Shown: positions 1 through 6,677, counted from the stretch's first letter. The stretch is DNA of 15,413 bases from Bacillota bacterium (GCA_023392755.1 JAEWNM010000156.1:1-15413), one strand, 5' to 3'. Numbers and translations are program-made. Notes: a model not told the origin generated them from the sequence alone.

Positions 1-100
1 CAATCAGCCGCCGCCGTCCGTACCAGACCAGTTTGGGCCAGCCCATGAGCACATCTTCGGGAATGCCGCTCACGTCCGCCGCCTTTTCCCGCCATTTCAT
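1..100 (-). CDS. yqfC: Sporulation protein YqfC (N-terminal part, cut by window edge)
   Basis: The minus strand from 100 down to the window edge encodes MKWREKAADVSGIPEDVLMG followed by WPKLVWYGRRRLI, open to the edge. This matches the start of YqfC, a small YabP/YqfC-family protein expressed in the mother cell during sporulation; family members begin with a basic helix, a 'lpxDvxxxxPxi' stretch and then a short-strand repeat domain. The start ATG (100-98) is preceded by GGGAGGGG about 6 nt upstream. Only about 33 of an expected roughly 90-100 residues are present, so the call rests on the N-terminus. It is divergent from the symporter gene. In other spore-formers yqfC is followed by yqfD (SpoIV-like), which would lie left of the window. 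YabP at 6237-6545 belongs to the same superfamily. Confidence 0.8.
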   Translation of the reverse strand, partial: MKWREKAADVSGIPEDVLMGWPKLVWYGRRRLI

Positions 101-196
101 GCGCCGCCCCTCCCAACCATACGCCGCCGTATACTTGCATCCATGCTTACTAAACTTATGGGCAGAGCGCACAAATCATGCCAGATGCAAAACCTC

Positions 197-224
197 TTGC
201 CTTTTGCGTTGTTTCCTGTATAAT
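197..224 (+). promoter_or_regulatory. Sigma-A promoter of the symporter gene
   Basis: TTGCCT (197-202) and a perfect TATAAT (219-224) are separated by 16 nt, and a TG pair sits directly before the -10 box. The expected start near 231 leaves an untranslated leader of about 45 nt before the symporter. This is read from the sequence; the function is inferred. Confidence 0.65.
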
Positions 225-276
225 GTAAAAAGAAGGCGTCTCCGTTGTTTGCGGGGACAAGTAGTATGGAAGGTGG

Positions 277-1806
277 GTGCCCCAAGTGAAGATTGCAGTT
301 CTGGTTCTCTATGCCCTGATGATGGTCACGGTCATTATCTTCACCGCCAAAAAATCCATTTCCCTCAATGATTTTCTGCTGGGCGGCAGGCAGGTTGGCC
401 CTTGGATGAGCGCGTTATCCTATGGGACCAGCTATTTTTCCGCCGTGATCATTGTGGGCTACGCAGGCTCCGTTGGCTGGAATACAGGCCTGTCCGCCGT
501 ATGGGCGGGCATCGGCAACGCCCTTGTGGGAAGCCTGGTGGGCTGGGGGCTGCTGGCCAAGCCAACGCGGCTGATGGGCGAAAGGCTGGGTGTAGCCACC
601 GTTCCCAGCTTTCTGGAAAAGCGGTACCTGTCCAAAACGCTTAAAGTGCTTTCCTCGCTGATCATTTTCGTGTTCCTTTTGCCCTATTCCGCCTCGGTAT
701 ACAAAGGGCTGGGGATCATGTTCCAGAAGGCAATGGGATTTGACTATACCTGGTGCGTGATCGGCATCGCGCTTCTATCCTCGGTGTACCTCTTTCTGGG
801 CGGCTACAAGGCTACCGCCGTCAGCGACTTCATACAGGGGATTATCATGCTGGCCGGCATTTCCACCGTGGTATTCTACATTGTCCGGGGTGCCGGCGGC
901 CTGACGGAAGGCCTTGCCGCGCTGGGCAACGAAGCGATGGGCGGCGGCCCCGGCCTGAACACACTGCTCCCCCCCAAAGGGCAAGGGGTTTTCCTGCTTT
1001 CCAACGTGGTGCTCACATCCGTTGGCGTGCTGGGCATGCCGCAGATGATTCACAAGTTTTTTGCCATCAAGGAGGCCTCCTCCATCAAGCGGGCCACCGT
1101 CATATCCACAGTCTTTTGCCTGATCATTGCGGGCGGCGCATACTTTGCCGGCAGCTTCGGCCATGTGATTTTCAACAAGCTGGGAACAAGCCCCGCTGCT
1201 CCTGACCAGATCATGCCCACCATGCTGGTGGACCAGACGGTGGTAGGCATACCCGACGCACTCCTGGGCCTGGTGGTGGTGCTGCTCCTCTCCGCTAGCA
1301 TCTCCACACTCACGGCACTGGTTTTGTCCTCCTCCTCAGTGCTTTCCATTGACCTGCTGGGCGCATTGTTCCCGAAGATGGATACAAAGCGCACCACGAT
1401 GATCATGCGGGTTTTGTGCGTTGCCTTTGTTGTTTTTTCCCTTGCGGTGAACTTTCTTATGCAGGGCACGCCGATTATCTCCCTGATGTCCCTTTCCTGG
1501 GGCACCATTTCCGGGGCGTTTCTGGCGCCGTTCCTGTACGGCCTTTTGTGGAAGGGCGTCACAAAGGCCGGCGTCTATGCCGGGGTCGTATGCGGCGCGT
1601 TGACATCAGCGCTGCCGCCGCTTGTGACGGGCAACTTTTCCCTGGCTCCCATCAGCGGCGCCTGCGCTATGGGCGTGGGACTGCTGATTGTGCCCCTTGT
1701 CAGCATGCTTACAAAGAAACAGGGCTTTTCACAGGATCATATCAGCCTGGTGTTCGGAGAGAAAAAGCCGGCCTCCCCGGCAGCTTCCGCTTCCGCCGGC
1801 GACTGA
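277..1806 (+). CDS. Sodium:solute symporter (SSS family), substrate unknown
   Basis: This is an integral membrane cation:solute symporter of the LeuT-fold SSS family (PutP/PanF relatives), predicted to couple Na+ entry to uptake of a small organic solute. The 509 residues form about 13 hydrophobic segments, the usual family size. Visible signatures are the TM1 region with SALSYGTSYFSAVIIVGYAG (about 46-65), the family block GGYKATAVSDFIQGIIM (about 175-191) and the Ser/Thr-rich helix LSASISTLTALVLSSSS (about 340-356) expected to carry the Na2-site hydroxyls. The C-terminus is a short Ala/Ser/Pro tail. The start is uncertain: GTG 277 lies only 3 nt after GGAAGG, while in-frame GTG 286 lies 12 nt after it and would remove three residues. 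The gene is monocistronic, with its own promoter and terminator. Substrate cannot be told from the sequence; no catabolic neighbour points to one. Confidence 0.9.
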   Translation: MPQVKIAVLVLYALMMVTVIIFTAKKSISLNDFLLGGRQVGPWMSALSYGTSYFSAVIIVGYAGSVGWNTGLSAVWAGIGNALVGSLVGWGLLAKPTRLMGERLGVATVPSFLEKRYLSKTLKVLSSLIIFVFLLPYSASVYKGLGIMFQKAMGFDYTWCVIGIALLSSVYLFLGGYKATAVSDFIQGIIMLAGISTVVFYIVRGAGGLTEGLAALGNEAMGGGPGLNTLLPPKGQGVFLLSNVVLTSVGVLGMPQMIHKFFAIKEASSIKRATVISTVFCLIIAGGAYFAGSFGHVIFNKLGTSPAAPDQIMPTMLVDQTVVGIPDALLGLVVVLLLSASISTLTALVLSSSSVLSIDLLGALFPKMDTKRTTMIMRVLCVAFVVFSLAVNFLMQGTPIISLMSLSWGTISGAFLAPFLYGLLWKGVTKAGVYAGVVCGALTSALPPLVTGNFSLAPISGACAMGVGLLIVPLVSMLTKKQGFSQDHISLVFGEKKPASPAASASAGD

Positions 1807-1837
1807 CGAAACGTGCTTTCTCAACGCATGTGAAAAG

Positions 1838-1867
1838 TCCAGCCATTCAAACCGGCTGGATTTTTTT
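1838..1867 (+). terminator. Rho-independent terminator after the symporter
   Basis: TCCAGCC (1838-1844) pairs with GGCTGGA (1854-1860) across a 9-nt loop and is followed at once by seven T residues (1861-1867), with an A-run just upstream. It lies 31 nt after the symporter stop and separates it from the cotJ operon. Confidence 0.9.
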
Positions 1868-1926
1868 GTGCTTCTCTTTGATGCATGCAGCACGCTCCTA
1901 AGCCGCGCGCACCGCCTTTGGCCCAC

Positions 1927-1955
1927 GTCACTACTGCCCGCCTTTTTCATACAAT
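1927..1955 (+). promoter_or_regulatory. Sigma-E-type promoter of the cotJ operon
   Basis: CATACAAT (1948-1955) is an exact match to the sigma-E -10 consensus (CATACANT). Thirteen nt upstream is GTCACTAC (1927-1934), a partial match to the sigma-E -35 (GTCATATT-like, first four bases identical). No sigma-A box pair is seen here. The B. subtilis cotJ operon is known to be sigma-E dependent, which supports the reading. The distance from the -10 box to the coding start at 2009 is 53 nt. Confidence 0.65.
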
Positions 1956-2008
1956 AAACTACAGGCCGTATGACGTTTGCCTGTAAATCCGAAAAAGGGT
2001 GTATGCCC

Positions 2009-2440
2009 ATGAAGCAAAATGATACTCTGACTGGCGGCGCTGCCTTCTCCGCAGCTCACACATTCACCGAGGATGCGGACCGGCTGCCCCCGGAATCCCC
2101 TGAAACCCTGTTCCCACCCAGGGAGGCGCTGCGGCATGGCACGCTGTTTCCCGGCCTGTTCATACCCTCGGGTGAGGCTTCCCCTTTACCCAAGGCGGCC
2201 ACACTCACCCATGCCATACCCTTTGCAGCCTGGGAAATGCGGCTGTATCTGAATACCCATCCCTGCGACAGAAAAGCGCTGGCCTTATACCACGGCTATT
2301 GTGAGCGCTGCCCCGGCGGTTATGGCTACCTGGCCTGCGCATTGTACGGCGGTCGAAAGGATTCCTGCCCCCTTTGCTGGAACTGGGTGGAAGGGCCCTG
2401 GCCCTGGGAAATTGCCGCCCCCGCCGGAAAGGAGGCCTGA
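2009..2440 (+). CDS. cotJB: Fused CotJA-CotJB spore coat protein
   Basis: A structural component of the spore coat made in the mother cell. The 143-residue product carries two family signatures that are normally on separate proteins. Residues about 35-53 (FPPREALRHGTLFPGLFIP) match the CotJA motif of a basic 'alrrGTlFPeLyrP' segment. Residues about 70-134 match CotJB: FAAWEMRLYLNTHPCDRKAL and the C-terminal WNWVEGPWPWE. ATG 2009 is chosen because AAAAGGG lies 9 nt upstream; in-frame ATG 2003 would leave only 3 nt, and the more upstream ATG 1970 lacks a good Shine-Dalgarno. The CotJB half has six cysteines (86, 98, 101, 110, 120, 123), including two CxxC pairs, which is unusual for this family. 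The gene ends 2 nt before cotJC. The family call is firm; the fusion is seen directly but could be checked for an assembly error. Confidence 0.88.
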   Translation: MKQNDTLTGGAAFSAAHTFTEDADRLPPESPETLFPPREALRHGTLFPGLFIPSGEASPLPKAATLTHAIPFAAWEMRLYLNTHPCDRKALALYHGYCERCPGGYGYLACALYGGRKDSCPLCWNWVEGPWPWEIAAPAGKEA

Positions 2441-2442
2441 AC

Positions 2443-2979
2443 ATGTGGCTGTATCAGAAGCAATTGCCTTATCCGGTCCATGTGAAAGCTCAGAATTTGC
2501 CATTGGCCCGCATGCTGCTGACACAGTGCGGCGGCCCGGAGGGCGCATGGCTGGCGGCGCTCAGCTATCTGAACCAGCGTCATAGTATGCCAAGGAAGGA
2601 GGCCAAGGCGCTGCTCACCGACCTTGCCACCGAGGAGCTGGCCCACGGGGAAATGCTAAGCGCCCTTTTATACCAACTGACCGGAAGGCTGCCCCCGGAC
2701 CAGCGGCGGGAATTGGCCATAGAAGCATGGCCCTCCAGCATGGAAACGCCTTCCATCCCAGGTTCCGGCTTTCCCGATTGCGTGGACCCCGTAGCCTGCC
2801 TATACGCGGACCTTGCATCAGAACGCCAGTCGCGGCGCGCCTTTGAGCGCGTTCTGCCCCACTGCGATGACCCCGACGCCGGCGGCGTGCTGCGCTTTTT
2901 GCGCCAGCGGGAAATCGTTCATGAGCAGCGGCTGCTGGAAGCGCTCAGACTGGTGCAAAACGCGCCGGAAGACATGTAG
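2443..2979 (+). CDS. cotJC: CotJC, manganese-catalase-family spore coat protein
   Basis: A spore-coat-associated ferritin-like four-helix protein related to manganese catalases. The 178 residues start with MWLYQKQLPYPV, typical of CotJC, and are close to the usual length of about 190. The dimetal ligands of manganese catalase appear to be kept: Glu33, Glu65 and His68 in TEELAHGEM, Glu127 in ASERQ, and Glu157/His160 in REIVHEQ; the 33-residue gap from Glu127 to His160 equals that between the matching ligands in the Lactobacillus enzyme. Catalase activity is therefore possible, though it is inferred. ATG 2443 follows AAAGGAGG by 7 nt and the gene is almost joined to the CotJA-CotJB gene, so they form one transcription unit. 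It converges on the foldase gene through a shared terminator. Confidence 0.93.
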   Translation: MWLYQKQLPYPVHVKAQNLPLARMLLTQCGGPEGAWLAALSYLNQRHSMPRKEAKALLTDLATEELAHGEMLSALLYQLTGRLPPDQRRELAIEAWPSSMETPSIPGSGFPDCVDPVACLYADLASERQSRRAFERVLPHCDDPDAGGVLRFLRQREIVHEQRLLEALRLVQNAPEDM

Positions 2980-2984
2980 CAACC

Positions 2985-3017
2985 AAAAAAGCGGCGCTCC
3001 GTTGTACGGAGCGCCGC
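2985..3017. terminator. Bidirectional terminator between cotJC and the foldase gene
   Basis: A perfect 12-bp GC-rich stem, 2991-3002 with 3006-3017, closed by a 3-nt loop. Six A residues (2985-2990) give a U-run for minus-strand transcripts of the foldase gene, which stops 16 nt away. On the plus strand the stem is followed by a looser T-rich stretch (about 3022-3036), so it probably also ends the cotJ transcript. Confidence 0.9.
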
Positions 3018-3032
3018 CCACCTTTTGCCTTT

Positions 3033-4382
3033 TTAATTCATCCGATCCTTAAAAATCTTCACACCGGACTGCTCCACCCATGCGGTTACCTGGGCGCTGT
3101 AAGCATCATTCTGCTTGGTTGACAAAATCTCGGCGGAGACAGTTTCCTTTACCGCTTCCAGCGCCACGGGGCCTTCGGCGATATCGGACACATATTTCAG
3201 AATGTGGATGCCGCTTTGGCCACGTACGGCGGGGCTTACATCGCCCACCGCCGCCAATGCCATGGCAGCCCCGGTAAAGGCCGGATCAAAATCCGCAAAG
3301 TCCTGGCACACGGCATAGCCGTTTTCCTTCTGGGGTGAGTTCTTCATGCCGGGGTCCTCGCCGTAGGTTTCCATCAGCGCGTCAAAATCCTCGCCGGCAG
3401 AAAGCTTGGTTAAAACCTCGTCCACCGTAGGCTGGAGAGCGATATACGCATCTTCCAGCGTCTTGTCATACTGCACCTGAAGGTCGATTTTTTCCTTCTC
3501 CAGCGCAGCCTTGTCGGCAGTCAGTTTCACCCGCTCCGGATCATCCTGCGCGGTGCCTTCCGGCAAGCCGGAAATGGATGTATCTATGCTTGCAATTTCA
3601 TTGGTTTTGCCACCGATTTTCGTTTGAAGATCGGTAAGCGCCGTCGTATTTTCATTGGAGAACTTACGCAGGATGTGCTTGACGTAGCGATAGCCGGCGG
3701 GGGTATAGAATACATCCCTGTTGCTGTTCACCGATGAGCCGTAAGCGGAAAGATTGCTTTCATAGGATGTCTTTCCTTCTGCCACCCGGCTGTCGTACTC
3801 CGTTTGAATCTCCTCATCCGTGACGGTGACAGACGCTATGACGGAATCGCGAAGCTTTTTCTGGGCGGCCTCCGCCTTGGCACTTTCGTAATACTGGTCA
3901 AAGATGAGGCCAAGCTCCGTCATCTTCTGGGAAATTCCGGCTTCCAGCGCTTCCCCCTCCAGGGCCGTATCAGCAAAAAATTCTGCTTTGACGGCCTCCT
4001 TGTCGCTGTCCATGTTGGATTGGGCCGTTTCGCGGATGGCAGTATCCTCCTCCGCGGTAAAGGTCTCAAAACCAAGCTCGCGTGCTTTTTGCCGGAGTAC
4101 AAGCTGCTGTGCAAGGTTATCAAGCGTGCTGTCCAGCAAATTGGCCCGGATTTCGGGATCAGTCGTGTCAATGCTCGTGCCGTAAAGCATGGAATAGTAC
4201 TGCGCCTGATAGTACAGTTCAGTCTCCAAAGCATTGTTCACCTGAATCTTGGAAATGGTTTCATCCCCCAGCTGGATGATGACAGTCGCATTGTCCACCG
4301 CCAGGTCCTTTTCCACCAAAGCACAGCTGGACAAAAGCAGCACCGCAGCCAGCACGAAGGCCAATATCGCCTTTTTGCGCAT
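3033..4382 (-). CDS. PrsA/SurA-like foldase lipoprotein (parvulin peptidyl-prolyl isomerase)
   Basis: Probably a membrane-anchored extracytoplasmic chaperone and peptidyl-prolyl isomerase that helps exported proteins fold. Residues 1-20 form a lipoprotein signal with lipobox LSSC (Cys20 lipidated). Residues about 30-225 are the helical SurA_N/PrsA N-domain. A parvulin domain follows but is split: the first strand YVKHILRKF (233-241), then about 75 residues of charged, coiled-coil-like sequence (242-318), then VDEVLTKLSAGEDFDALMETY (320-340), GEDPG (341-345), and the closing strand GIHILKYV (391-398). The GGxLG loop of canonical parvulins is replaced by ENGYAVC. At 449 residues it is longer than typical PrsA (about 290). 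The start ATG has AGGAGA 8 nt upstream. It has its own promoter, so it is probably not in the ppx/gppA transcript. Isomerase activity is inferred. Confidence 0.88.
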   Translation of the reverse strand: MRKKAILAFVLAAVLLLSSCALVEKDLAVDNATVIIQLGDETISKIQVNNALETELYYQAQYYSMLYGTSIDTTDPEIRANLLDSTLDNLAQQLVLRQKARELGFETFTAEEDTAIRETAQSNMDSDKEAVKAEFFADTALEGEALEAGISQKMTELGLIFDQYYESAKAEAAQKKLRDSVIASVTVTDEEIQTEYDSRVAEGKTSYESNLSAYGSSVNSNRDVFYTPAGYRYVKHILRKFSNENTTALTDLQTKIGGKTNEIASIDTSISGLPEGTAQDDPERVKLTADKAALEKEKIDLQVQYDKTLEDAYIALQPTVDEVLTKLSAGEDFDALMETYGEDPGMKNSPQKENGYAVCQDFADFDPAFTGAAMALAAVGDVSPAVRGQSGIHILKYVSDIAEGPVALEAVKETVSAEILSTKQNDAYSAQVTAWVEQSGVKIFKDRMN

Positions 4383-4426
4383 GGAATTCTCTCCTATTCT
4401 ATGTGCGAATTCAAGTCGCTTTTGCT

Positions 4427-4455
4427 ATTATACTAAACTCCCTTGTAAACGGCAA
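4427..4455 (-). promoter_or_regulatory. Sigma-A promoter of the foldase lipoprotein gene
   Basis: On the minus strand TTGCCG (4455-4450) and a perfect TATAAT (4432-4427) are 17 nt apart, about 44 nt upstream of the start codon. This gives the foldase gene its own vegetative promoter. Confidence 0.7.
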
Positions 4456-4497
4456 GCAACAGTTCGATAAATTATTGTGAACATTTTGGTATGACAC

Positions 4498-5406
4498 CTA
4501 TTTTTCGGTGCCGATGATATACTTTTGCTTCATATATCCGTCCAGGTTGCCAAATTCCGACACCTGGACCAAGGGAATATTCAGCTGCTGCATGCTGGCG
4601 GCAAGGATGGCCGTGCCATGGATCATGATATCGGCCCGCTGGGGCTGCAGCCCCGGAAGGGCCAGGCGCTGCGCAAGGCTCATATCCGCCAGGCGGTAAA
4701 GCCAGGTTTCCACCTGGCTTTGCGATAGATGATGCCCATGCAGCCGCGTTTTTTCCGTCCAGGGAATACCCTTCAATATACCGGCCAGGGCGGTAAAAGT
4801 CCCGCCAACGCCTACCCATGCCTTGGGCAGCCCCACCGCGAGCAAAGGGCCTATTCCCTCCATGAGTATTTTCTGCGCGGCATTCAAAACCGGGCCGACA
4901 TCGGCCGCTGAATGGACAGGGTACAGCCTGAACAGCCGCACCGCCCCCATTTGCAGGCTCACACCGCGCTCGACGGTATTCCCCCGGCCGATAACATACT
5001 CTGTAGACCCGCCGCCGATGTCGATAACGCCGGACCGCTCCCCGAAGGTTGAACCCAAAAATGAAAGCGCCGCTTCACTCTCCCCGGTGCAGATTTCCAG
5101 CTCCAGACCCGTTTCCTTTTGGATCAGGCCGCTGAATACCTGCTGATTCCCGGCGTCGCGAACGGCGCTTGTGGCAAACAGATGAATCGTTTCCGCATGG
5201 AGCGCCATGGCTTTTTGCTGCATGGCGCGCACGGCGTCAAGTGTCAGGGTCATGCTTTCCAGGCTAAGGTTCCCGTCCCCATCCAGGCCGCTAAAGAGCC
5301 GCGTCCCTTCCCGGTCACGAAGAACCTGATGGAGCCTGCCTCCCTGCACATCGGCCACCAGCATGCGGATGGAATTGGAGCCGATGCCAATTACCGCTGC
5401 CCGCAT
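4498..5406 (-). CDS. Ppx/GppA phosphatase family protein
   Basis: An ASKHA-fold phosphatase that may hydrolyse polyphosphate or (p)ppGpp-type pentaphosphate. At 302 residues it is the short, two-lobe form without the C-terminal HD domain. Visible motifs: phosphate-1 loop IGIGSNSIRML (6-16), the TGESEAALSFLGS stretch (107-119) with the glutamates typical of the catalytic region, phosphate-2 loop VIDIGGGSTEYV (127-138) and a third GVGGTFTALA (199-208). The phosphate-1 loop normally reads aIDiGSNS; here the Asp is Gly7. ATG 5406 is chosen because the conserved MRAAVIGIGSNS begins there and AAAGGGGG lies upstream; a longer in-frame start at 5532 would add 42 unrelated residues inside divIC. The gap to divIC is 28 nt, so it is likely cotranscribed with yabP-yabQ-divIC, an arrangement seen in other clostridia. 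Confidence 0.85.
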   Translation of the reverse strand: MRAAVIGIGSNSIRMLVADVQGGRLHQVLRDREGTRLFSGLDGDGNLSLESMTLTLDAVRAMQQKAMALHAETIHLFATSAVRDAGNQQVFSGLIQKETGLELEICTGESEAALSFLGSTFGERSGVIDIGGGSTEYVIGRGNTVERGVSLQMGAVRLFRLYPVHSAADVGPVLNAAQKILMEGIGPLLAVGLPKAWVGVGGTFTALAGILKGIPWTEKTRLHGHHLSQSQVETWLYRLADMSLAQRLALPGLQPQRADIMIHGTAILAASMQQLNIPLVQVSEFGNLDGYMKQKYIIGTEK

Positions 5407-5434
5407 AACCCCACCCCCTTTCCGGCTTGAAAAC

Positions 5435-5833
5435 TCAGGGCTTGTCCCCTTCCTGGGCGACCTGAAGCTGAACGGCCGTTCCCCCGCTTGAATACAGCGC
5501 TTCCGGATTGGTGATGACAAAGCGCAGCTCACCGGGTTTTAGGTAGCCGTATCGCGTTCTGGCCTGGTTTTCGATGTAGGCGTCCGTGTCGGCGACGTTC
5601 AACTCCGCCTCCAGATTCAACTTTTCATTTTGGAAGCCGGCCAGGCGGATGCGTTCCTGGCTTTCCTGCCTTGTCATGCTCTGTATGCTGCTCTGTATGT
5701 GATTGTTGGCGGTAGTGAAAGCAATCCCGACCACCGCCAGCACCACAAGCAAGGTCAAATAGCGGACGCGGCGCGGCTTCAACATGGCAAGCCCACTCCC
5801 CATGCAAATCGTTTTCTTACATATTCGCCGCAT
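5435..5833 (-). CDS. divIC: Septum formation initiator DivIC/FtsB family
   Basis: A small bitopic membrane protein of the divisome, partner of FtsL and DivIB/FtsQ in other bacteria. The 132 residues show a basic N-terminus (PRRVRY), one membrane segment (about 24-41), a polar coiled-coil stretch (about 45-80) and the conserved tail AYIENQARTRYGYLKPGELRFV (split here as 85-100 and 101-106). ATG 5833 overlaps the yabQ stop by one base (TAATG), suggesting translational coupling, with AGGA about 10 nt upstream; internal ATGs at 5803 and 5785 are possible and the latter also has a GGGGAGTGGG ahead. The position right after yabP-yabQ is the usual place of divIC in spore-forming Firmicutes. Confidence 0.88.
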   Translation of the reverse strand: MRRICKKTICMGSGLAMLKPRRVRYLTLLVVLAVVGIAFTTANNHIQSSIQSMTRQESQERIRLAGFQNEKLNLEAELNVADTDAYIENQARTRYGYLKPGELRFVITNPEALYSSGGTAVQLQVAQEGDKP

Positions 5834-6240
5834 TATGCCCGTTTCCTGCCGGCCCGCTCCGTTTTTCTGCGCTCTTTCCTTTCTTTTGTCTGTGCCATGG
5901 CTGCCTGAAACGGTACGATGATCCTTTTTTTGCATAAAGAAGCAATGCCGGCTATCAGCCTGCGCAAACCCAAAAGATAGATTATGCCGCCGCATGCCAA
6001 GCCCAAAAGGGCATACAGACGAAGCCCTTCCTGCCCGGTGATGACCAGTGCCAGCGTCAGCGCCGCACCGGCCAGAAGAAAGAACAGCAGGTCTGTCCCT
6101 ACGGTCCAGCCCTTTTTCCCCGATCTTCTAACAAGGCCCAGGCCGTCATAGACAAGCCCTAACCCCAGCCCCAGATATACCATGCCCAGAAACACCCATG
6201 CCTGGATATGTGTTTCAAAAAATGGCGCCATAGCTTTCAC
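5833..6240 (-). CDS. yabQ: Spore cortex biosynthesis protein YabQ
   Basis: A sporulation membrane protein; in B. subtilis YabQ sits in the forespore outer membrane and is needed for cortex formation. The 135 residues contain about three hydrophobic segments (about 13-33, 47-68, 74-92), the family motif GLVYDGLGLVRR in the first loop (28-39), and a strongly basic C-terminus (about 104-135). It starts at GTG 6240, overlapping the yabP stop by four bases (GTGA); an ATG three codons later is the alternative. Translational coupling to yabP is likely. The identification rests on both motif and gene order. Confidence 0.9.
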   Translation of the reverse strand: MKAMAPFFETHIQAWVFLGMVYLGLGLGLVYDGLGLVRRSGKKGWTVGTDLLFFLLAGAALTLALVITGQEGLRLYALLGLACGGIIYLLGLRRLIAGIASLCKKRIIVPFQAAMAQTKERKERRKTERAGRKRA

Positions 6241-6545
6241 CTGAAAACACGGCCGAGAACGCTTCCGCCCCTTTTTGTTTTTCCGCCTTCCTGATAGGCA
6301 ATGGCGTCTATTCGCCCGTCCATGATCAGGCTTCCCTCCTCCAAGGTGAATTTGGCAATATGCAGGCCCTTGCCGGTGATCACCATCTCCCCCCCGACCG
6401 TATCCAATATTACCTCTTCCTCATGAAAGCTCTTCACATCACTAACGCCGGTCAAAACGGCGCGGCTTCTGTTTTCCAGGGAAATGCCGTGGGGACGTCC
6501 GTCATTCCCCTTTGTCTGCGCGTTTTCCAGGCGCTGCTCCCTCAT
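6237..6545 (-). CDS. yabP: Sporulation protein YabP
   Basis: A small soluble sporulation protein of the YabP/YqfC family, encoded with yabQ. The 102 residues contain the family core: HGISLENRSRAVLTGVSDV (19-37) followed by KSFHEEEVILDT (38-49) and GGEMVITGKGLHI (51-63), then LEEGSLIMDGRIDAIAY (68-84). ATG 6545 is chosen because it has AAAGGAGGG 9 nt upstream and gives the usual length of about 100; longer in-frame starts would run into the bioY promoter region. It is the first gene of the yabP-yabQ-divIC-ppx/gppA unit. In other Firmicutes an S4-domain gene and hup often precede it; here it is divergent from bioY instead. Confidence 0.92.
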   Translation of the reverse strand: MREQRLENAQTKGNDGRPHGISLENRSRAVLTGVSDVKSFHEEEVILDTVGGEMVITGKGLHIAKFTLEEGSLIMDGRIDAIAYQEGGKTKRGGSVLGRVFR

Positions 6546-6578
6546 GCCTGATCCCTCCTTTGGCGAGGCTCTTTCCCA

Positions 6579-6586
6579 TATGTATG
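6579..6586 (-). promoter_or_regulatory. Possible sigma-E -10 box for yabP
   Basis: The minus strand reads CATACATA at 6586-6579, matching seven of eight positions of the sigma-E -10 consensus (CATACANT), 33 nt upstream of the yabP start. No convincing -35 box is seen at 13-15 nt. The B. subtilis yabP promoter is sigma-E dependent, which is why this is listed despite the weak -35. Confidence 0.35.
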
Positions 6587-6616
6587 CAAGCCACATGCAG
6601 GAAAGAAGCATAGCGC

Positions 6617-6645
6617 TTGACGGATGTATTCTTTCACGGTATAAT
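6617..6645 (+). promoter_or_regulatory. Sigma-A promoter of bioY
   Basis: TTGACG (6617-6622) and TATAAT (6640-6645) with an ideal 17-nt spacer, about 43 nt before the bioY start codon. The expected transcription start (about 6652) falls inside the BirA-like operator. Confidence 0.85.
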
Positions 6646-6647
6646 TG

Positions 6648-6677
6648 CGTAAACCTATTATCAATTCTGGGTTTACG
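6648..6677. promoter_or_regulatory. Probable BirA operator controlling bioY
   Basis: CGTAAACC (6648-6655) and GGTTTACG (6670-6677) form a perfect inverted repeat with a 14-nt spacer. This fits the known BirA site of Gram-positive bacteria (TTGTAAACC, N14-15, GGTTTACAA). It starts 2 nt after the -10 box, so bound biotin-BirA would block initiation. The repeat is seen directly; the assignment follows from the family consensus and the gene it precedes. Confidence 0.85.

Noticed and set aside
101..180. Sigma-E promoter for yqfC
   Set aside because: ATA-containing elements exist (CCATAAG and GTATACGG on the minus strand), but the spacing is about 20 nt, too long for the 13-15 nt sigma-E spacer.
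225..276. Riboswitch or attenuator in the symporter leader
   Set aside because: The leader is about 45 nt with no stable stem or known aptamer core.
97..285. Minus-strand 62-codon frame ending at the yqfC start
   Set aside because: It overlaps the symporter promoter and start, shows no family motif, and its stop-start overlap with yqfC is likely chance.
1050..1562. Minus-strand 170-codon frame
   Set aside because: Antisense to the symporter transmembrane region; Arg/Thr/Ser-rich composition typical of a shadow frame.
3804..4436. Plus-strand 210-codon frame
   Set aside because: It is antisense to the well-supported foldase lipoprotein and shows no motif.
4456..4497. Terminator after the ppx/gppA gene
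   Set aside because: AT-rich, but no stem followed by a U-run could be formed.
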